From NCBI GenBank assembly GCA_035772785.1, contig JAOCPU010000012.1:1-64000 (forward strand): DNA of 64,000 bases, in the 5' to 3' direction. The notes beneath the pieces are model-generated. The model made no database searches and was not told the DNA's origin. It saw only the letters and a list, made by a program, of their open reading frames with translations. Below, in pieces: positions 12,678 to 26,197 of the stretch. Every line of letters starts with the position of its first letter. Within the stretch, counting starts at the first letter, position 1. The position numbers were made by a program, and so were the translations under genes. The stretch comes from Phlebiopsis flavidoalba. Lineage: Eukaryota; Basidiomycota; Agaricomycetes; Polyporales; Phanerochaetaceae.

Positions 12678-13474
12678 GAAGGCTGCCCCGTGGCCGCTGC
12701 GGGTGATTTGTTTACAAGGCCTCGCAGGTCCGCCATTCTAGGAACATAGCGTCAACCCCACACCCGCGCTACGTTCCTATCACGGGGAGACCCCAGGATT
12801 CCTGGGTAACTGCACCCGGGATGGGCTCCCCGCAATCAGCCATCGGGCTTCATGACTCGCTTCGCCTTGATTACAACCTTGAATGCGCGAAAACTGAAGA
12901 CGTCATGTAGCCGCAAATATGCTTGGAGACACTTATCCCCAATGTCATCCGACCCCACTTGCTGGGAGCCGAAGTCCACGTTCAGCTGGTTTTGTCCTAC
13001 TCATGTCTGAGAAGGGCGTAGTTGTTCCTGGCGTTTGAAACTCTCATAGAGTCAATGGACCACTCACATGGCTCATCTAGCTCAATAGGCTAACGCGCTC
13101 GAGAAGCAGCGCAGCTTGTCGAATGATGAGTTCTTCGACCGTTCCTCACCGGATTTCAGCCACCAGAAAATTTCCTCAGACTTCATTCTCGATCCCTGGT
13201 GTATGGCCGTTGGGCGACACGCCCTCTGCTGCCTGTTTCGAGAAAGACGCTAAAGTGAGTGCCATCACGGCGAAGGGGTCAGGTCGTCGCCCATCTCGAC
13301 AAAACACCGACGGTCCGTGGTGAAGCGACGGCTCACGACGGCCCTTGGAAGCCATACCTATGGGCGCTAGTCGAGGGGAGATCGAGCCTAGGTCCGAGAA
13401 AGATTTTACATTGAGACGGAACGAAAGTCCACATACGGATACAATACATTTCAGGCTTTCAAGCTGAGGACAAC
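12678..13474. other. Intergenic, no gene recognised
   Basis: Lies between the start of the sugar transporter and the 3' end of the metacaspase. A tRNA A-box-like string occurs near 13077-13088 but no cloverleaf follows. The open frames at 13123-13481 show no family features. Confidence 0.4.
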
Positions 13475-15930
13475 TTAGCAAATAAACATGATGTTGACAT
13501 CCTACGACGAGAGTTCAGTAATCACAGCATAATACATGTAGATACGATGCCTTACCATCGGGTGAGAGCTTGACAAACTGGGGCTTCTGGCTGTATTTTG
13601 CTGCGTAAAATACCACTACAGGATCGATAATTGTCAGGGCCAGCTCAAGCGCAATAGGCTGGACCTAAACGCACCGGAGGCTGATTTCAGCAATTGCTGA
13701 TAGCTCTGCTGAGGATTCTGGCCTGTCGCGATTCATCAATGAAAGGTTCCTTAGATGAAAACAGCTGATACGCACTCAATGCACTGATGAACGCCTGCGC
13801 ATAGTTCAGTCGAGCCCGACAATGCCCCATATCATGCAGTAAAAATAGTGACTTACGAAACTCATCCGGCGCCGGTGGACTGGCCAGCCTCCACCGTATC
13901 AGCGCTCGTCTGGGAATCCTTGCATCCACTCCAGGAGATCTACGGCGATTACATTGAACAGCGGCTTCTACAATGGAGGGCAGGGCTGAGACCTACCACG
14001 TCTGCGGGGCTGGTCTTCGTAGCGCGGCTTTCTTTTCTGCGCGCTGGTTTGATCCCGTAGCGGTCTTGAGGATACCGGACACGGACGAGAAGACGCCCCC
14101 CTGGATAGACGTGAGAGTTTCTGTCAGGCGACTCCGTGATCCCCACATACCATGTCACCCCCACCCCGGGCGTATGATGTGACGGGCAGAGAGGAGACCT
14201 GAGCCCCCCCCCGGCCTCGGCAGCGAGGTTGGGTTCTTTTACCTTGCCTTCCGTGGAGTAGATGTACGGGAGATCTACGCAAAACACAAGAGACGATGAG
14301 AACGATGCCGTTAACTCGGATGAATGGGACGAACCGAGGGCAGAAACCGGAGTGACATGACTACCCAAGACGGCAAGATTGAGTCACGATAGGCCATGCC
14401 ATAGTGGCACTGTGGACTTACGTCAAAGATAGCGGTAAGACGACAGCCCGCTGGCAAGGGCTTTAACCATGATGTCGTGCATAATCTTTACGGGACATAA
14501 TTAGAATGGGCGTCCAGAGATGGGGCTAATCAAACTTACATCGTCCACAATGTGGCCAGCCTGTTTGAACGTCCACGGGTACTTTAGAATCACACCTCCT
14601 GGTCAAATCCGTCAGCCTCGGCATCTCCGTCCAGATCTTGGACGTTTGGCCTCCATGTCCGGAGTCTAATGACCGTCATGTTGAGTTACTTGGGACAGGT
14701 GTGATGGAATGACAATGTTCACAGTGAAATGAAAAGGGAAACGTCGTTCGGCCACTGCGCGTCCCCGGACAAGCCATCTGCATTAGCCCTCGAGCCTATA
14801 CAATGGAACCTGAGCTTACGTTCCTTTAACGGTTCAAGAGCGTGGTAGCTCACAATGTTTCTGCTTGGTTGGGATCTGTCTAGGGTTCTGTGCGTCGTCC
14901 GTTAGCATTACGATGTCGCTGTGGCTTTGTAGTTGAATTTCGCTGAAAATTGACGTCAGCACCATGAGCATTCAGAATGTACACAAAAAATGCACGCACA
15001 GCACAGGAATCCTTTAGTTTAGGTTTGTTCGCGTCGTTAATGCATCCTCGCAGCTCGGCCTGTTGCCCTACATAGTTAATCCGATCTAAGTGGCGGCGTC
15101 AGTGTACAGCCTTTGTAAAAAGCACATGGACTCACACAAAGCGCCTTCTTCTTACCGCTGCACTGCGAGTACTGGAAGTAAGGTTGCTGCCTTTTGGTGG
15201 TTTGCACCTTCGAATGTCGGACCCCGTAGTTCTGTTGCTGAGTCGGTGGACGGGGCGGTGTGCCCAAGCTAAGCCGACACAGCCTTCAAGCTGAATAGTT
15301 CGCGCAACAGAGTATGAAAATGCACTCACGTGGAGGGGCGAAACGGCCAGAGCGATCTCCCTGCGCAAATCGGTGGCGTGGTGGGGGACAGGACGGCGGT
15401 CCCCCAGGGTCCAGAGTAACCTTGAAGGGATAGGCGGAGACCAGAAGGGCTGGCATACATAGCCCGCCCAGCGGTGGGGGCCCCGACGGTCTGGAATATC
15501 TCCCCGGGGGAGGACCAGAAGGCGGTAGCATACCCTCCGATGGAGGGGGACCTGGATGGGGGTGAGAAGCATAGCCTCCAGGAGGGGCACCTGGCGGAGG
15601 AGGATATCTACCGGGACAAGGTGGTGGGCCTGGAAGGGGGGGACGTATTCCTGATTGATGTATGGTGGTGTGTGGTGATGTGTGCTGGTGCCCTGGGTAG
15701 GTTAGAGTGTCCCTGGCGGTCCCAGGAGGCGGGGCATCCGGGCGGGGGCCCATAGCTTGAGAAGTGGTTTTATCAAGTTCAGCAAATCTTTGTGAGTACT
15801 ATTGAAACATACCCAGGTGAATATGCCCGGGGGGGCTTAATTCCTGGATTACCTCCTCCTCCGGGGAAGCCTTTCTATAAGCGCAGCACCAGCGGATCAG
15901 CTAAAGTTTCATATCTTTTCATTGTGGCAC
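13475..15930 (-). CDS. Metacaspase (peptidase family C14B, type I)
   Basis: Cysteine protease cleaving after Arg/Lys, involved in stress response, protein quality control and fungal cell death. The N-terminus is a Pro/Gly/Tyr-rich prodomain (about 15290-15860: GFPGGGGNPG, repeated PPPG), typical of type I fungal metacaspases. The p20 domain follows: KKALCVGINY, GQQAELRGCINDANK (about 15020-15170), the catalytic His in SGHGGQT (14643-14663), the acidic DLDGD...ADGFD stretch, and the catalytic Cys in D|SCHSG, split by an intron at about 14361-14421. Downstream are DLPYIYSTEGKVKEPNLAAEAG, ATKTSPADV, WSGCKDSQTSADTVEAGQ, and a C-terminus ending IMFIC with stop at 13475-13477. Indels break several exons. 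The start codon is uncertain (15753 or upstream). Confidence 0.9.
15286..15860 (-). repeat. Low-complexity Pro/Gly-rich tract (metacaspase prodomain)
   Basis: The minus strand encodes a series of PPPG, PPSGPPPG and YP units. The irregular GC-rich repeats are consistent with slippage-prone coding sequence. It is continuous with the metacaspase and not a separate gene. Confidence 0.7.
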
Positions 15931-16555
15931 GTACGGAGACGGCGAATCCAGCGCTGCTGTGACTGACGTAAGTATCATCATGGGTGAAGGTCTTTGCACG
16001 CACGGTGCTTGGTGGAACCCGGAGCGCACCATTAGGGTCGGGCGCTGAGGATAGGAGGAGGAGGATACCCGCGCTGGTTTCCGGGGTAGTCGTTCCACAA
16101 GTCGTTTACAAGTGGTAGTCTGTGCGCGATCGGCAGCTGTTCTATCATACGCTATAGATCCAACAATCGGATGGAATAGTCACCAATGAGGGATTAGAGG
16201 ATGGCAGGAGAGTCGTTTTGAGAGACAAGGGACTATAACGAGCGCCGACGCGGCTGTGAATTCCGTGGTGAAAATAGGCGCTGACTTGTCAATGTGTGGC
16301 GGGTTAGCCGAGTCATGGAACACTGTGTGCCGAGCACAGCAGCTAAATACAGGCATTTAATGGGATACATGAACACTGCGCAACAGCATTGGGAACGTAG
16401 AGATACAATCCATACAGTAGCATATATATATTCCACAGGCTAAAAAGAAAGCACGAAGCCCGAGACGCGACCAATTCAAGTTCTCGTGAGATTCAATCCA
16501 TACAGGACATCCTGCCATGGCCTTTTGCCTGACTGAGCTCCCAATTGATCCACGA
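15931..16555. other. Unassigned segment upstream of metacaspase
   Basis: Probably holds the metacaspase promoter and the 3' region of the unknown minus-strand gene. A 67-codon minus frame at 16233-16436 begins with a hydrophobic stretch but has no recognised family. Confidence 0.3.
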
Positions 16556-16558
16556 TGA

Positions 16559-18260
16559 CTAATGTGTCACGAACGACGCATAGGCGCTATATCCAGTGTG
16601 TGCTCGGGTGTCATCTTTCACTCCGCTCTTGGCCACTTTTGCCGCGCTGTTTCCGTGAACCCATCCATGAAAATAAAACATCAGGAGGTCTGAGCTGCTC
16701 CCGTCTAGATCGCGAGCCGCTGTGGCATGGACGACTCGCGGGAGCGAGATCTGGTTTTGATGCGTTGCGAATGTTCCTGCATCCGCGGCAGACAAATACC
16801 GTCGGTTCTGGTGTCTGCATGGTTTAATGTGATCGGGGTCTAGTGTCGCCTTCCGATTATTGGCCATCGGGGAGCTGGTCGACGTACGCTGGTCGCGCCC
16901 GTGAAAAGTAATCCAGCAGAAGCGGCGTCGTCCGTTCAAACGGCGGGTGAGGAGAGACCTTGCAGCGGGTGCTTGGTGTCCTCCTTCGTCTTCAGATGAT
17001 GAGATACTCATCAAGCTCGAACGTTGTGTAATAATGGCGGGGTATCTTGGGTATTCTTCGATGTGAACATGTAGGCACGAAGCCTAAAGGGATGGTGGAG
17101 TACTGCCCCCTGGGCATCGAACTCTTTGTGGACTGTTAAGGCTCGACCAGGTTTCCCTCCTTTCAAGCCTATGAGGTCACTTATGACATATAGGGCATGA
17201 GGTATTGGCTACATACCTATGGCCATTTGAGGACTCCTTCGGACATAATCACGTTCGGGGTTAGTGGTAAGGATCTCGGGGTGACAAAGCTTAGTGGTGG
17301 AACGTGTTCTTGACGCGTCTTCATGGGCAAGGGTCGTTATAGTGGGCGGCCTTCTTCATAGGATTAGGGCCTCCGAGGGAGTATCCGAACGACGCGTTGT
17401 GTGGATCTTTGGGGCGGGCGCCCATTGAGTAACCCTTGCGTACGCGTGGCGCTCTTGGGGGTGCCGATGCTGATGCGCAGTAAATGGCCTGCGGAACGCG
17501 GAAGAATGAAACGGCTTTGCGAGGATCGACTAAGCGTATCTTATCCGCGTTGAGATAGTTGGAGTGGAGGCCGGTGATGGCTGCCTTTGCGGCAACACTT
17601 GGAGGGGGTTTTTCGACTTGGCAGACTCGGCTGGCAAGTTCTTTGCAATTCTATGTCCGACATGAGACAGTGTACGTGCAGCGTGTAGTTCATCCTTCCT
17701 GCAAGAGATTTTGGACGTGAGTGAGGAGGTAGACCGCTCTTCTGGAAGTCCGCTGGCGAAGAGCTTCTCTTCTTTCAGATGGTTGGTATTCCGTCATCGC
17801 TTGCTTGGTACAGCGGAGGGAAACTACGCTTCCGTTTTCGTTTTCTTACAATGACACCCGGTGTGTTCGTCGCCACCATCCGAGCCGGAAATGAGTTTGT
17901 CCTACCAGAGTCCTCAAAACCAAGCTTGACTATTCGCCTCTTTTTGGGATTGCAAGGAGCGAAGGGAGTGCCGCGGACCGACCACTGGATAAATCCTCGA
18001 CAGTGACCTGAATCCTCAGATCCGAAAAATTGGGGACAAGGCTTTTTTCTTTCACTCAAACTCAAGCGCACACTTTTCCTTCGCGAGAAGAAGGTACTGC
18101 GATGAGAAGTCCTGATACTGGAGAATAGGTGTCGTGTCAGGCGCAGGCTATTCGCTCGTGAGGATTTCTGGCCCTGTTTCATCAGCTCGTCTCGTGGTCC
18201 TTTGACGGGCAGGATCTACGTGCCGTAGTTCGGCATTCCGTCTCCGCCTTGCGCGTTAAT
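16559..18260 (-). CDS. Uncharacterised coding sequence, possibly one gene
   Basis: Not recognised, but parts look truly coding. At about 17330-17640 the minus strand reads VAAKAAITGLHSNYLNADKI, then RLVDPRKAVSFFRVPQAIY, then after a one-frame change KGYSMGARPKDPHNASFGYS and GGPNPMKKAAHYNDPCP, all without stops. Another segment (16559-17014) begins MSISSSEDEGGHQAPAARS. At 17775-18182 a basic, Ser/Arg-rich 135-codon frame remains open. Whether these belong to one, two or three genes cannot be decided. No signal peptide, membrane helix or catalytic motif was identified. Worth a profile search. Confidence 0.4.
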
Positions 18261-18605
18261 CTACCGACAATTGAAATCAGCAAGCAAGCGTACGGCCCTT
18301 ATCTTGTGGCGTACGGATCATATCCATTCAACCACCATATGTTATGGCTCCGCACGGAGCACCTTGCTTTTGGATAAGGATCAGACAAGAGGGCCGTAAG
18401 ATGTCACAAAGCGTCCGTAGGGACCCCCCGAAACATGCCGTGGTTTTGTTTTGTGGCATGTCACACGGATCGAAAGCCTCCGCCTTCCAATTTTTGTTAT
18501 ACCATACAAGCACACTGGGGGGACGATGTTGCCCCAATCTTGCGGACAAAATGGTGTGACTGGAGATGAATCCACTTTGTGTTATGCCTACAACTATTTT
18601 CTACT
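18261..18605. other. Intergenic, no gene recognised
   Basis: Overlapping 60-100-codon frames on both strands, none with recognisable features. Probably the 3' flank of the MetRS gene and the upstream region of the preceding gene. Confidence 0.4.
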
Positions 18606-21600
18606 CTACACACCCCAAACGCTAAAGAATACAAGATTTAACCCTTCATTACATTTTACTGAGGCCTTCTGGAAGTCAGACAGCTCGAGCTTCAGCTTCT
18701 TCAGAATTTCCACAGCAGCGGCAACTCCTGATCGACCTCTGGGGCTCTTTGCTTCGACTTGAGCTAAACGTACGACCTGACCCCGGCTCAGCAACCTTCT
18801 GCTTCCCATGCCAAGACCTCTGCACTTCTTTGGACCATCGTTAGCATAGCGGCGGCGGTCAGCTTTGTGTCAGCCGCCTTCTTCGCTGCATGCTGCGGCC
18901 TTCTTCTTCGACATACCGGGAGCGACGGTGCGTAGCGGTCGGCGCTTGGCTCGGCAGCTGCGTCGTTTCCACACCGAATTTCGCGCGCCAGATCTCGGCC
19001 ATCTTGGGGTCGATGGTCTTGAACAGGTGCTCAGGCTTGCCGATCTTGTGGCCAGCGAGGATGTCGTTGTTGAGAAACGTCGGGAACAGCACGGGCAGGC
19101 GCGTTGAGTTGTGTGAGGATGGCATCGGATGTCTCGGGCATGAAGGGGTGGGCGAGGGCGGAGGAGGACGTAGATGAGGTTGACTGCGCGTGAGACAACT
19201 TGGGCACAGCGCTTGGGGTTAGACTCCAGGAGGGCCTTATTGAGACCGGATGATTGCAGGTAAAGGTTGCCGCGGGCAGATACCGCCATGACGGTCTGGA
19301 TTCCGAGACGCAGTTTGGCGTTACTCCATGGCATCGACGTACTCCTTGAGTAAGGTGTTGATGTCCTTGAAGAACTCCGCGTCGGTCGCGTCATCGACGG
19401 GGTACGGGCCGGGGGGCGTTCCTCGCTATCGGGTATAACGCCGTCGTACACCGCCGAGACAAACTTGAGCGTGTCGGTTGACGAAGTTACCGAAGCTAAT
19501 TAATCCGAGGTTATTAGCCGTTAGAACAGAGAAACAATGCGATGCTTACTTGTTCAACAGTACGTTGTTGTTTGCGGCGATCTATGAACTATGTCAACAG
19601 AAATTACAGGAAAATGTGCGTGTATGCATACACAATCAGCCCAGGAGTAACATGGCGTCAGAGGTCTCAGGCCTGGTCGAGATCAAGTAATATCTCCATA
19701 CAGAAACCGGCATGCCGGTTTCCTTCGCGGCAGGACCGAAGACACCACGATTCCGATCTCTTCGAGAACTTTCCGCCCTCATAATTGGAGGTACTCTTGA
19801 CATATAAATCAGCAGTTGCGCCGAATTCTGGAGTCAGTGGATTACGTACCAGTGGTTGAGAGATGGTGCAGCATGGTCCATGGACGGCCGTCACCAAGCT
19901 GGATGGATGGGAAGAAGATGGTGTGGAAGTATACGTTGTCCTTGCCATGAACTGGAACAGCTGGACATTTTCTTGGTTGAACCACCAGCGTTTCCACTCA
20001 GAGGTGTAGTTGGCGGTGATACTCGGGTAGGGCCGATCGGCGCGTCGAACTGAGTAACTACTCAGAGGTGAAAACTCATGATCGAAAATTGAAACGTACC
20101 CAAACATCTGCGAATGCAATGAGGGCCAACTCTTCGAACAGACATAGAATAATACTCACAGAGCACCATTGCCCTTCATGCTTTGATCTTCGTCGTCCTC
20201 GTTTACAGGGACTGGGACACCCCAAGTCAAGTCTCGCGTGAGAGGACTTGGTCGCAAACCCTGCTTTAGACGGGAGTCGACCAGCTCGCCATCTGCATTA
20301 ATAACTGAGTTGGGTGACCAGTTGCCCTTCTTCCACGACTGCTTCACCCACTCCTCCGTTCGGGTTGGATCGTGTCAAGCTTCACGTACATGTGGGCAGA
20401 TTCACGGGCAATGACCTTGTGGGGGCCTTGTTGATCAAGCATCGTGGGTTGATGAGGTCGATAGCGTCGAGAGTCTTTGCGCAGGCATCGCATTGATCTC
20501 CTCTCGCATCCTTTGAAATGGTCAGAAGACATTGCTGCGCCAATATTGCACCGAACGACGTACATCGGCTCCGCAATGCGGACATGTGCCCTCGACGAAA
20601 CGATCTGCCAGGAATCTTGTATGTTTGAGCATGCAATCGAAGTCGTGCACAAGATGATACATACTTTTCACAACCTGAGCAATATGTCTGCTCTTTAGTC
20701 TGCTTCTCCAATAGGTTGTTTTTCTTCAGGTTTAGGTAGATGGATTGTGAAAATCCTGATGTTGTGGTTAGGCATTTAGTATGTCGAAAATAAATCAATT
20801 GTACTCAGTATGGTGTGGGGTTGACGTGCGGCCGAAGTAGTCAAACCTAATAAACGATAAATCCCCTATAAGATGAAGATAAGTTTGAAATAGCACGTAC
20901 GAGAGTTGGAACCAATTGTAGGTTTCCACGTGCAAAGCATTATACTTGTCGCAGAGTTGTGTTTAGGGGGTTACTCCTTCTTTTAAAGCTTGTGTCTCAG
21001 TCGCGGTGGCCATATTCATCGGTACCCACAGACATAGAGGGTTCTCCGGTTCCTGGTGCCTAAGGCGGGACAAAATATGAGCTTCAAGGCCGTAGGTGAG
21101 ATGACGTCCTCGTACGGTTATATCTATAGAAATACAGTAAGTGGGCAAGTCATAGTGCAATCGCGTGCATACACACCTCGCGAAGACATCTGCACTCAGC
21201 GTGCTGCCAATGATGTTGCCTGTCCCGTATCCTTAATTAGATCTGCAAGTCGCCTTCAGGTGCAATCGGATGACGAACCAAGATGGGGGACGTTGTTGCA
21301 GTAGGGTAATGCGGAGGTAATTAGCACGTTCCGCTCACCATCGACCGGAAGTCTGCATAATGAGATCAGACCGTGTACCCTCAATCCCTCGCGTGACCCT
21401 TACACAACTTCTCCGGGTTTGGGAATATTGGCGGAGTAATACCGTCCGCCTGTCGGATTTTCTGTGCCATGTGTGCGACTAGTGGGCTGGGCGGGTACTA
21501 TTGCACGCAGATGGATGGTGCTGCCCTCAGACGCGGTAGGGATGGAGGAATGGATGGCGAGGAGGGCTACAGCTGTGTTATAGCTAGTACAGCGTATAGA

Positions 21601-21930
21601 TGAGTCAGGCGGGGACAATGCGTATATCGGTAACAGACTGAACGCGGGAGCTGTGAACGTCCTGGCGGAGTCAGCAAGGTAAGATCATTGAATAGAGGGC
21701 GAAATTTCAAGTCATCGGGGTCCGGGGCGGGACCCTGTTTCAGGTTAGGTCTCTCCGCGCGTCTCATCATTTGTCGCGAGCCGCGCAGTCGCACTTGACG
21801 TGACTTGCGATCTTTGCGATGTGAATCCGAGTTGAACGTAGGTCAAACCCTCTTGGTATTCACTACAAACAGGCAAAACGGCTCGCATGGTCTTGTCTGA
21901 ATAATTAGACGGAATAAACCAATCGGACAT
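18606..21930 (-). CDS. MES1: Methionyl-tRNA synthetase, cytosolic
   Basis: Class I aminoacyl-tRNA synthetase charging tRNA-Met in the cytosol. The start [14 protein letters not shown] at 21930 opens a diverged N-terminal, GST-like region. The catalytic domain follows: [33 protein letters not shown] (class I HxGN signature, split by an intron near 21240-21300), [19 protein letters not shown] (partly out of frame), [47 protein letters not shown], and the KMSKS-type motif KFSK (19761-19772), where extra bases disturb the frame. Then [20 protein letters not shown] and [22 protein letters not shown]. The C-terminus has [17 protein letters not shown], perhaps a WHEP-like appended helix. Many exons carry frameshifts although residues stay near consensus. 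Confidence 0.92.
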
Positions 21931-22089
21931 ATATTCCAGAAATCAACTTTGTGTACTAGTCCACCCTTGGCAAACCGCGACTTGCACTTGTTTGAATGAA
22001 GTTCGAGCTAAAAGTTACACAAAAAAGAGCGCAAATATGTTTGTGCTACTCAATGAGGGTTATCATCATATTTGCCAAGTTATTTATGC
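21931..22089. other. Short intergenic region between MetRS and the aldo/keto reductase
   Basis: About 160 bp separate the MetRS start from the 3' end of the reductase gene, which points the same way. Not enough information for a regulatory element. Confidence 0.4.
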
Positions 22090-23540
<1,451 letters not shown>

Positions 23541-24393
23541 GTTGTTGTTAGATGGAGGAACGAATATTGAGATAATCGGTGAGTGGTTCTAACTCCTGAA
23601 GACTTTATTATACGCCAGGCGGCGCTCCGAGTCGCAAGGGATGTCACTGTAGGATATTGAAGCCAGAAGTTCCAGATGTGGTGGTCGACAGTGCATTAAT
23701 TCCCATCTCCGTCGGCCTCGGATATCGTTCTGGGGAACCATAGTCTGTTTGTTACGATCCTAGCAGAACGTCAACGAATATATCTTCGTTTGCAGCGCGC
23801 ACTCTGCTCACGCGGCAGATATATTTTTCCGAATATCCGCAGGATACGCTGCGGTCAAGCAACGATCGTAAGATACCCTTTGGAGTGACGTATTCGCCGT
23901 GTGCGATAGTGCCTGAGGTTCTGGCTGACTGAGTGCAATAGCTGTCGGTAAAGGAACGGTTCGATTGCAATGCTCACGTGATCTTTACACGATGGTTTAT
24001 TTGGACTGCAGCTCAAAGTCTCGCATCTGGAAACGAGTGGGTCTATTGTATCATTTGTAGACCAGAGCCGTGGGCATCTGACAATACAGCCGGTGGTGGA
24101 TGGAGTGCAAATGAAAGAGTTCAAAGCCATTGCCGGGCGTCATCTGTTTGGTACCATCGGCGCTTTCGAAGCCTAGGCCTTGCCATAGGCCCTAAACAGT
24201 CTCGGCAAATCTGCTGGTAATTGTACAATTATGCGCGGCACGCGCGAGAGTACACTAAGGGTATCATGACACTATCGAGAAACAACATGAAATGGGATGA
24301 GAAGAGAGGACGACGACAGCACTGTTACAAACGCGCGTGAAATGGTATGGAGGCCTTTAGAAACGTGGAACTGGGTAAACCGCTAAAACGTTC
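23541..24393. other. Intergenic, no gene recognised
   Basis: Lies between the reductase start and the 3' end of the coiled-coil gene. A 91-codon minus frame at 23855-24130 has several Cys but no known motif. Likely promoter plus 3' flank. Confidence 0.4.
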
Positions 24394-25812
24394 TCACGCC
24401 TTGCCCTTGAGCTGACGAATTTTAGCTTCACGCTCGCGCTAGACAATGTGGTCAGCATGCGGTCAAGAGGGAAATGTACAATCCTACTCACGTCGTCAGC
24501 GGCCTTCTGGGCTCTGAGCCACTCAACCTCGCGGTTCTTCTCCTGAAGCATCTCTGTGGCCTGCCGAGCGTGTTCGCGTGCAGCTTCCCTAGCGTTCTCA
24601 TGCGCCTGAAGGTTTATGAGTTTCTGTTACATCAATACTCAGGATGACCAAACTCACTTCTAAATCTGCTTTTAGCGCGCTCAAACTTTGCTTTGTGCGG
24701 CGAGGAAGACGAGCTCTTCCTTACGGAAGGTACGCAGAGCTGTGCCATATGACACATTGGTTTTTGCCTCTTCCTGAGAGACGGGGTCAGGCGCATATCA
24801 TCGAGTAAATTACGCGAAGACCTACCTTCACAGCATACTTTTGGAGTTTTTTGCAAGTCCCGGAAAGCTCTTTGACAGCCGCCCTCGAGAGCTTTCTTTT
24901 CTGCTTTGGCCTCTTGCTAATTGACCACGGCAAGTCTCTTGCCCTGCTTCACTGAGGTTGGTCCGTCAGCCGCCATCCGCGACAAGAGGGTGAAAGGATC
25001 TATTACTCACACTCCGCTTTTTCGAGATTTTCAGCTTCTGCTTCTTGGACAGAGCGACTCAGCACTAACGCTGCGCTGCGACCTGAAGAGATTTGTCTCT
25101 TCTGCGTCCTGCGGAGGCAGCAGGTCCCACAGTACCAGCTACCGTTGGCGAAGGTTCCGCCAGTCAGGACATGGCACCGCGACGACGACGGTCTGCAGGA
25201 GTGTAGCGACCGGGCGGATGGAGTGGTACGTATGCTCTCTCTCTTCCGTCGCCTTGGTTGGTTCCGGTGGTGTGGAAGGATCGCAGTGATTGATGGAGCG
25301 ACGGGGGTCAGTCGACTCTGTAGCGATGCTCTTGGGACCGGCGGTGCAGCGATCCTGTACTGGAGTCTGCCCAAACAACAGGGATAGGCTGGATGTCATT
25401 GCCGTTCTTGCCATCTTGGAGCTGGCGTGGCTTGGCTCTGGTAGTGGAAGGCGAGTCGTAGCCAGAATCGGAGTGGGTGGATGCGGAACCTTGACGGGAC
25501 TTTCTTCTTCAAAACGCCATAATCCCGTGTGAGAACAGCGTCCTGCTCACGGTCGGTTCCCATACTGTTCCTCGTCAGAAGGGTGCCGGTAGCCTCAGGA
25601 ATGATTGGCTCTGTCACGTCACCGACGCGGCCATTGTTGAGTGAGGTAGTCGAGCGTATGCGGCTGGAAGCTGTTGGGCTCGGTGCGACGTATCCATCCG
25701 CCTCGCTGTCTTCCTCGTTGTGCTTGGAGAAGATGTGCATGATAGGTGCGTCAAAGTACTCGCTACGTTCGCTAGCGGGTGAGTTGTAGTCGATGAAGGT
25801 GGTCTCTGCCAT
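24394..25812 (-). CDS. Coiled-coil protein with Ser-rich N-terminus
   Basis: Not recognised. The start MAETTFIDYNSPASERSEYF at 25812 leads into an acidic and Ser/Thr-rich region (HNEEDSEADGYVAPSPTASS, then STHSDSGYDSPSTTRAKPRQ), likely disordered and phosphorylatable. The C-terminal half is helical and highly charged: VQEAEAENLEKAE, EKKALEAAVKELSGTCKKLQ, VSYGTALRTFRKEELVF, HARQATEMLQEKNREVEWLR, REREAKIRQLKGKA and a stop at 24394-24396. The heptad-like spacing indicates a long coiled coil. There is no signal peptide or membrane segment, so a cytoplasmic or cytoskeletal scaffold is a reasonable guess only. Several frameshifts separate these blocks. Confidence 0.6.
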
Positions 25813-26197
25813 ACAAAGGTAGAGGGGGATGAGATGTCAAGGTGAGGGTTGCGAGTCAAGGACGCTGGAGCTGTTAAATTGGGTGGCTGTCCGGCCTGCA
25901 GGATTTAATCGAGCTACGGGTGGAGCGTGGTTCGGAGCCGCTCGTCAGCCTCATACCATCCGCGTTCTACTTTACCATATATGGTCAGATCCTCCTGCCC
26001 TCCGATCGACGTCATCTCTCGCTCGCGATCCAATGGGAAACATTTGGATCATTCTCTGATTCTTCACCCACTCAGAACAAGGAGAAAGATACGGGAGGAA
26101 AGGGTATGTCCAAACTATGCCTAAGAGGACCGCTGCAACCTACGAAATACAAACATTATAAGTTATTGACCATGCAAATGTAATGCAAACAGGCGAC
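25813..26197. other. Intergenic region
   Basis: Holds the upstream region of the coiled-coil gene and the 3' flank of the phosphatase gene. A minus-strand TATATG-like patch around 25977-25984 is not convincing as a TATA box. No gene seen. Confidence 0.35.

Noticed and set aside
13065..13160. tRNA-like sequence with a good A-box (near 13077)
   Set aside because: The B-box-like part contains extra bases and the acceptor and D-arm stems do not pair, so no cloverleaf forms.
17840..17880. CHCKKTK-like string on the minus strand, suggestive of a CXC domain
   Set aside because: Only one short match, without the required repeated Cys pattern.
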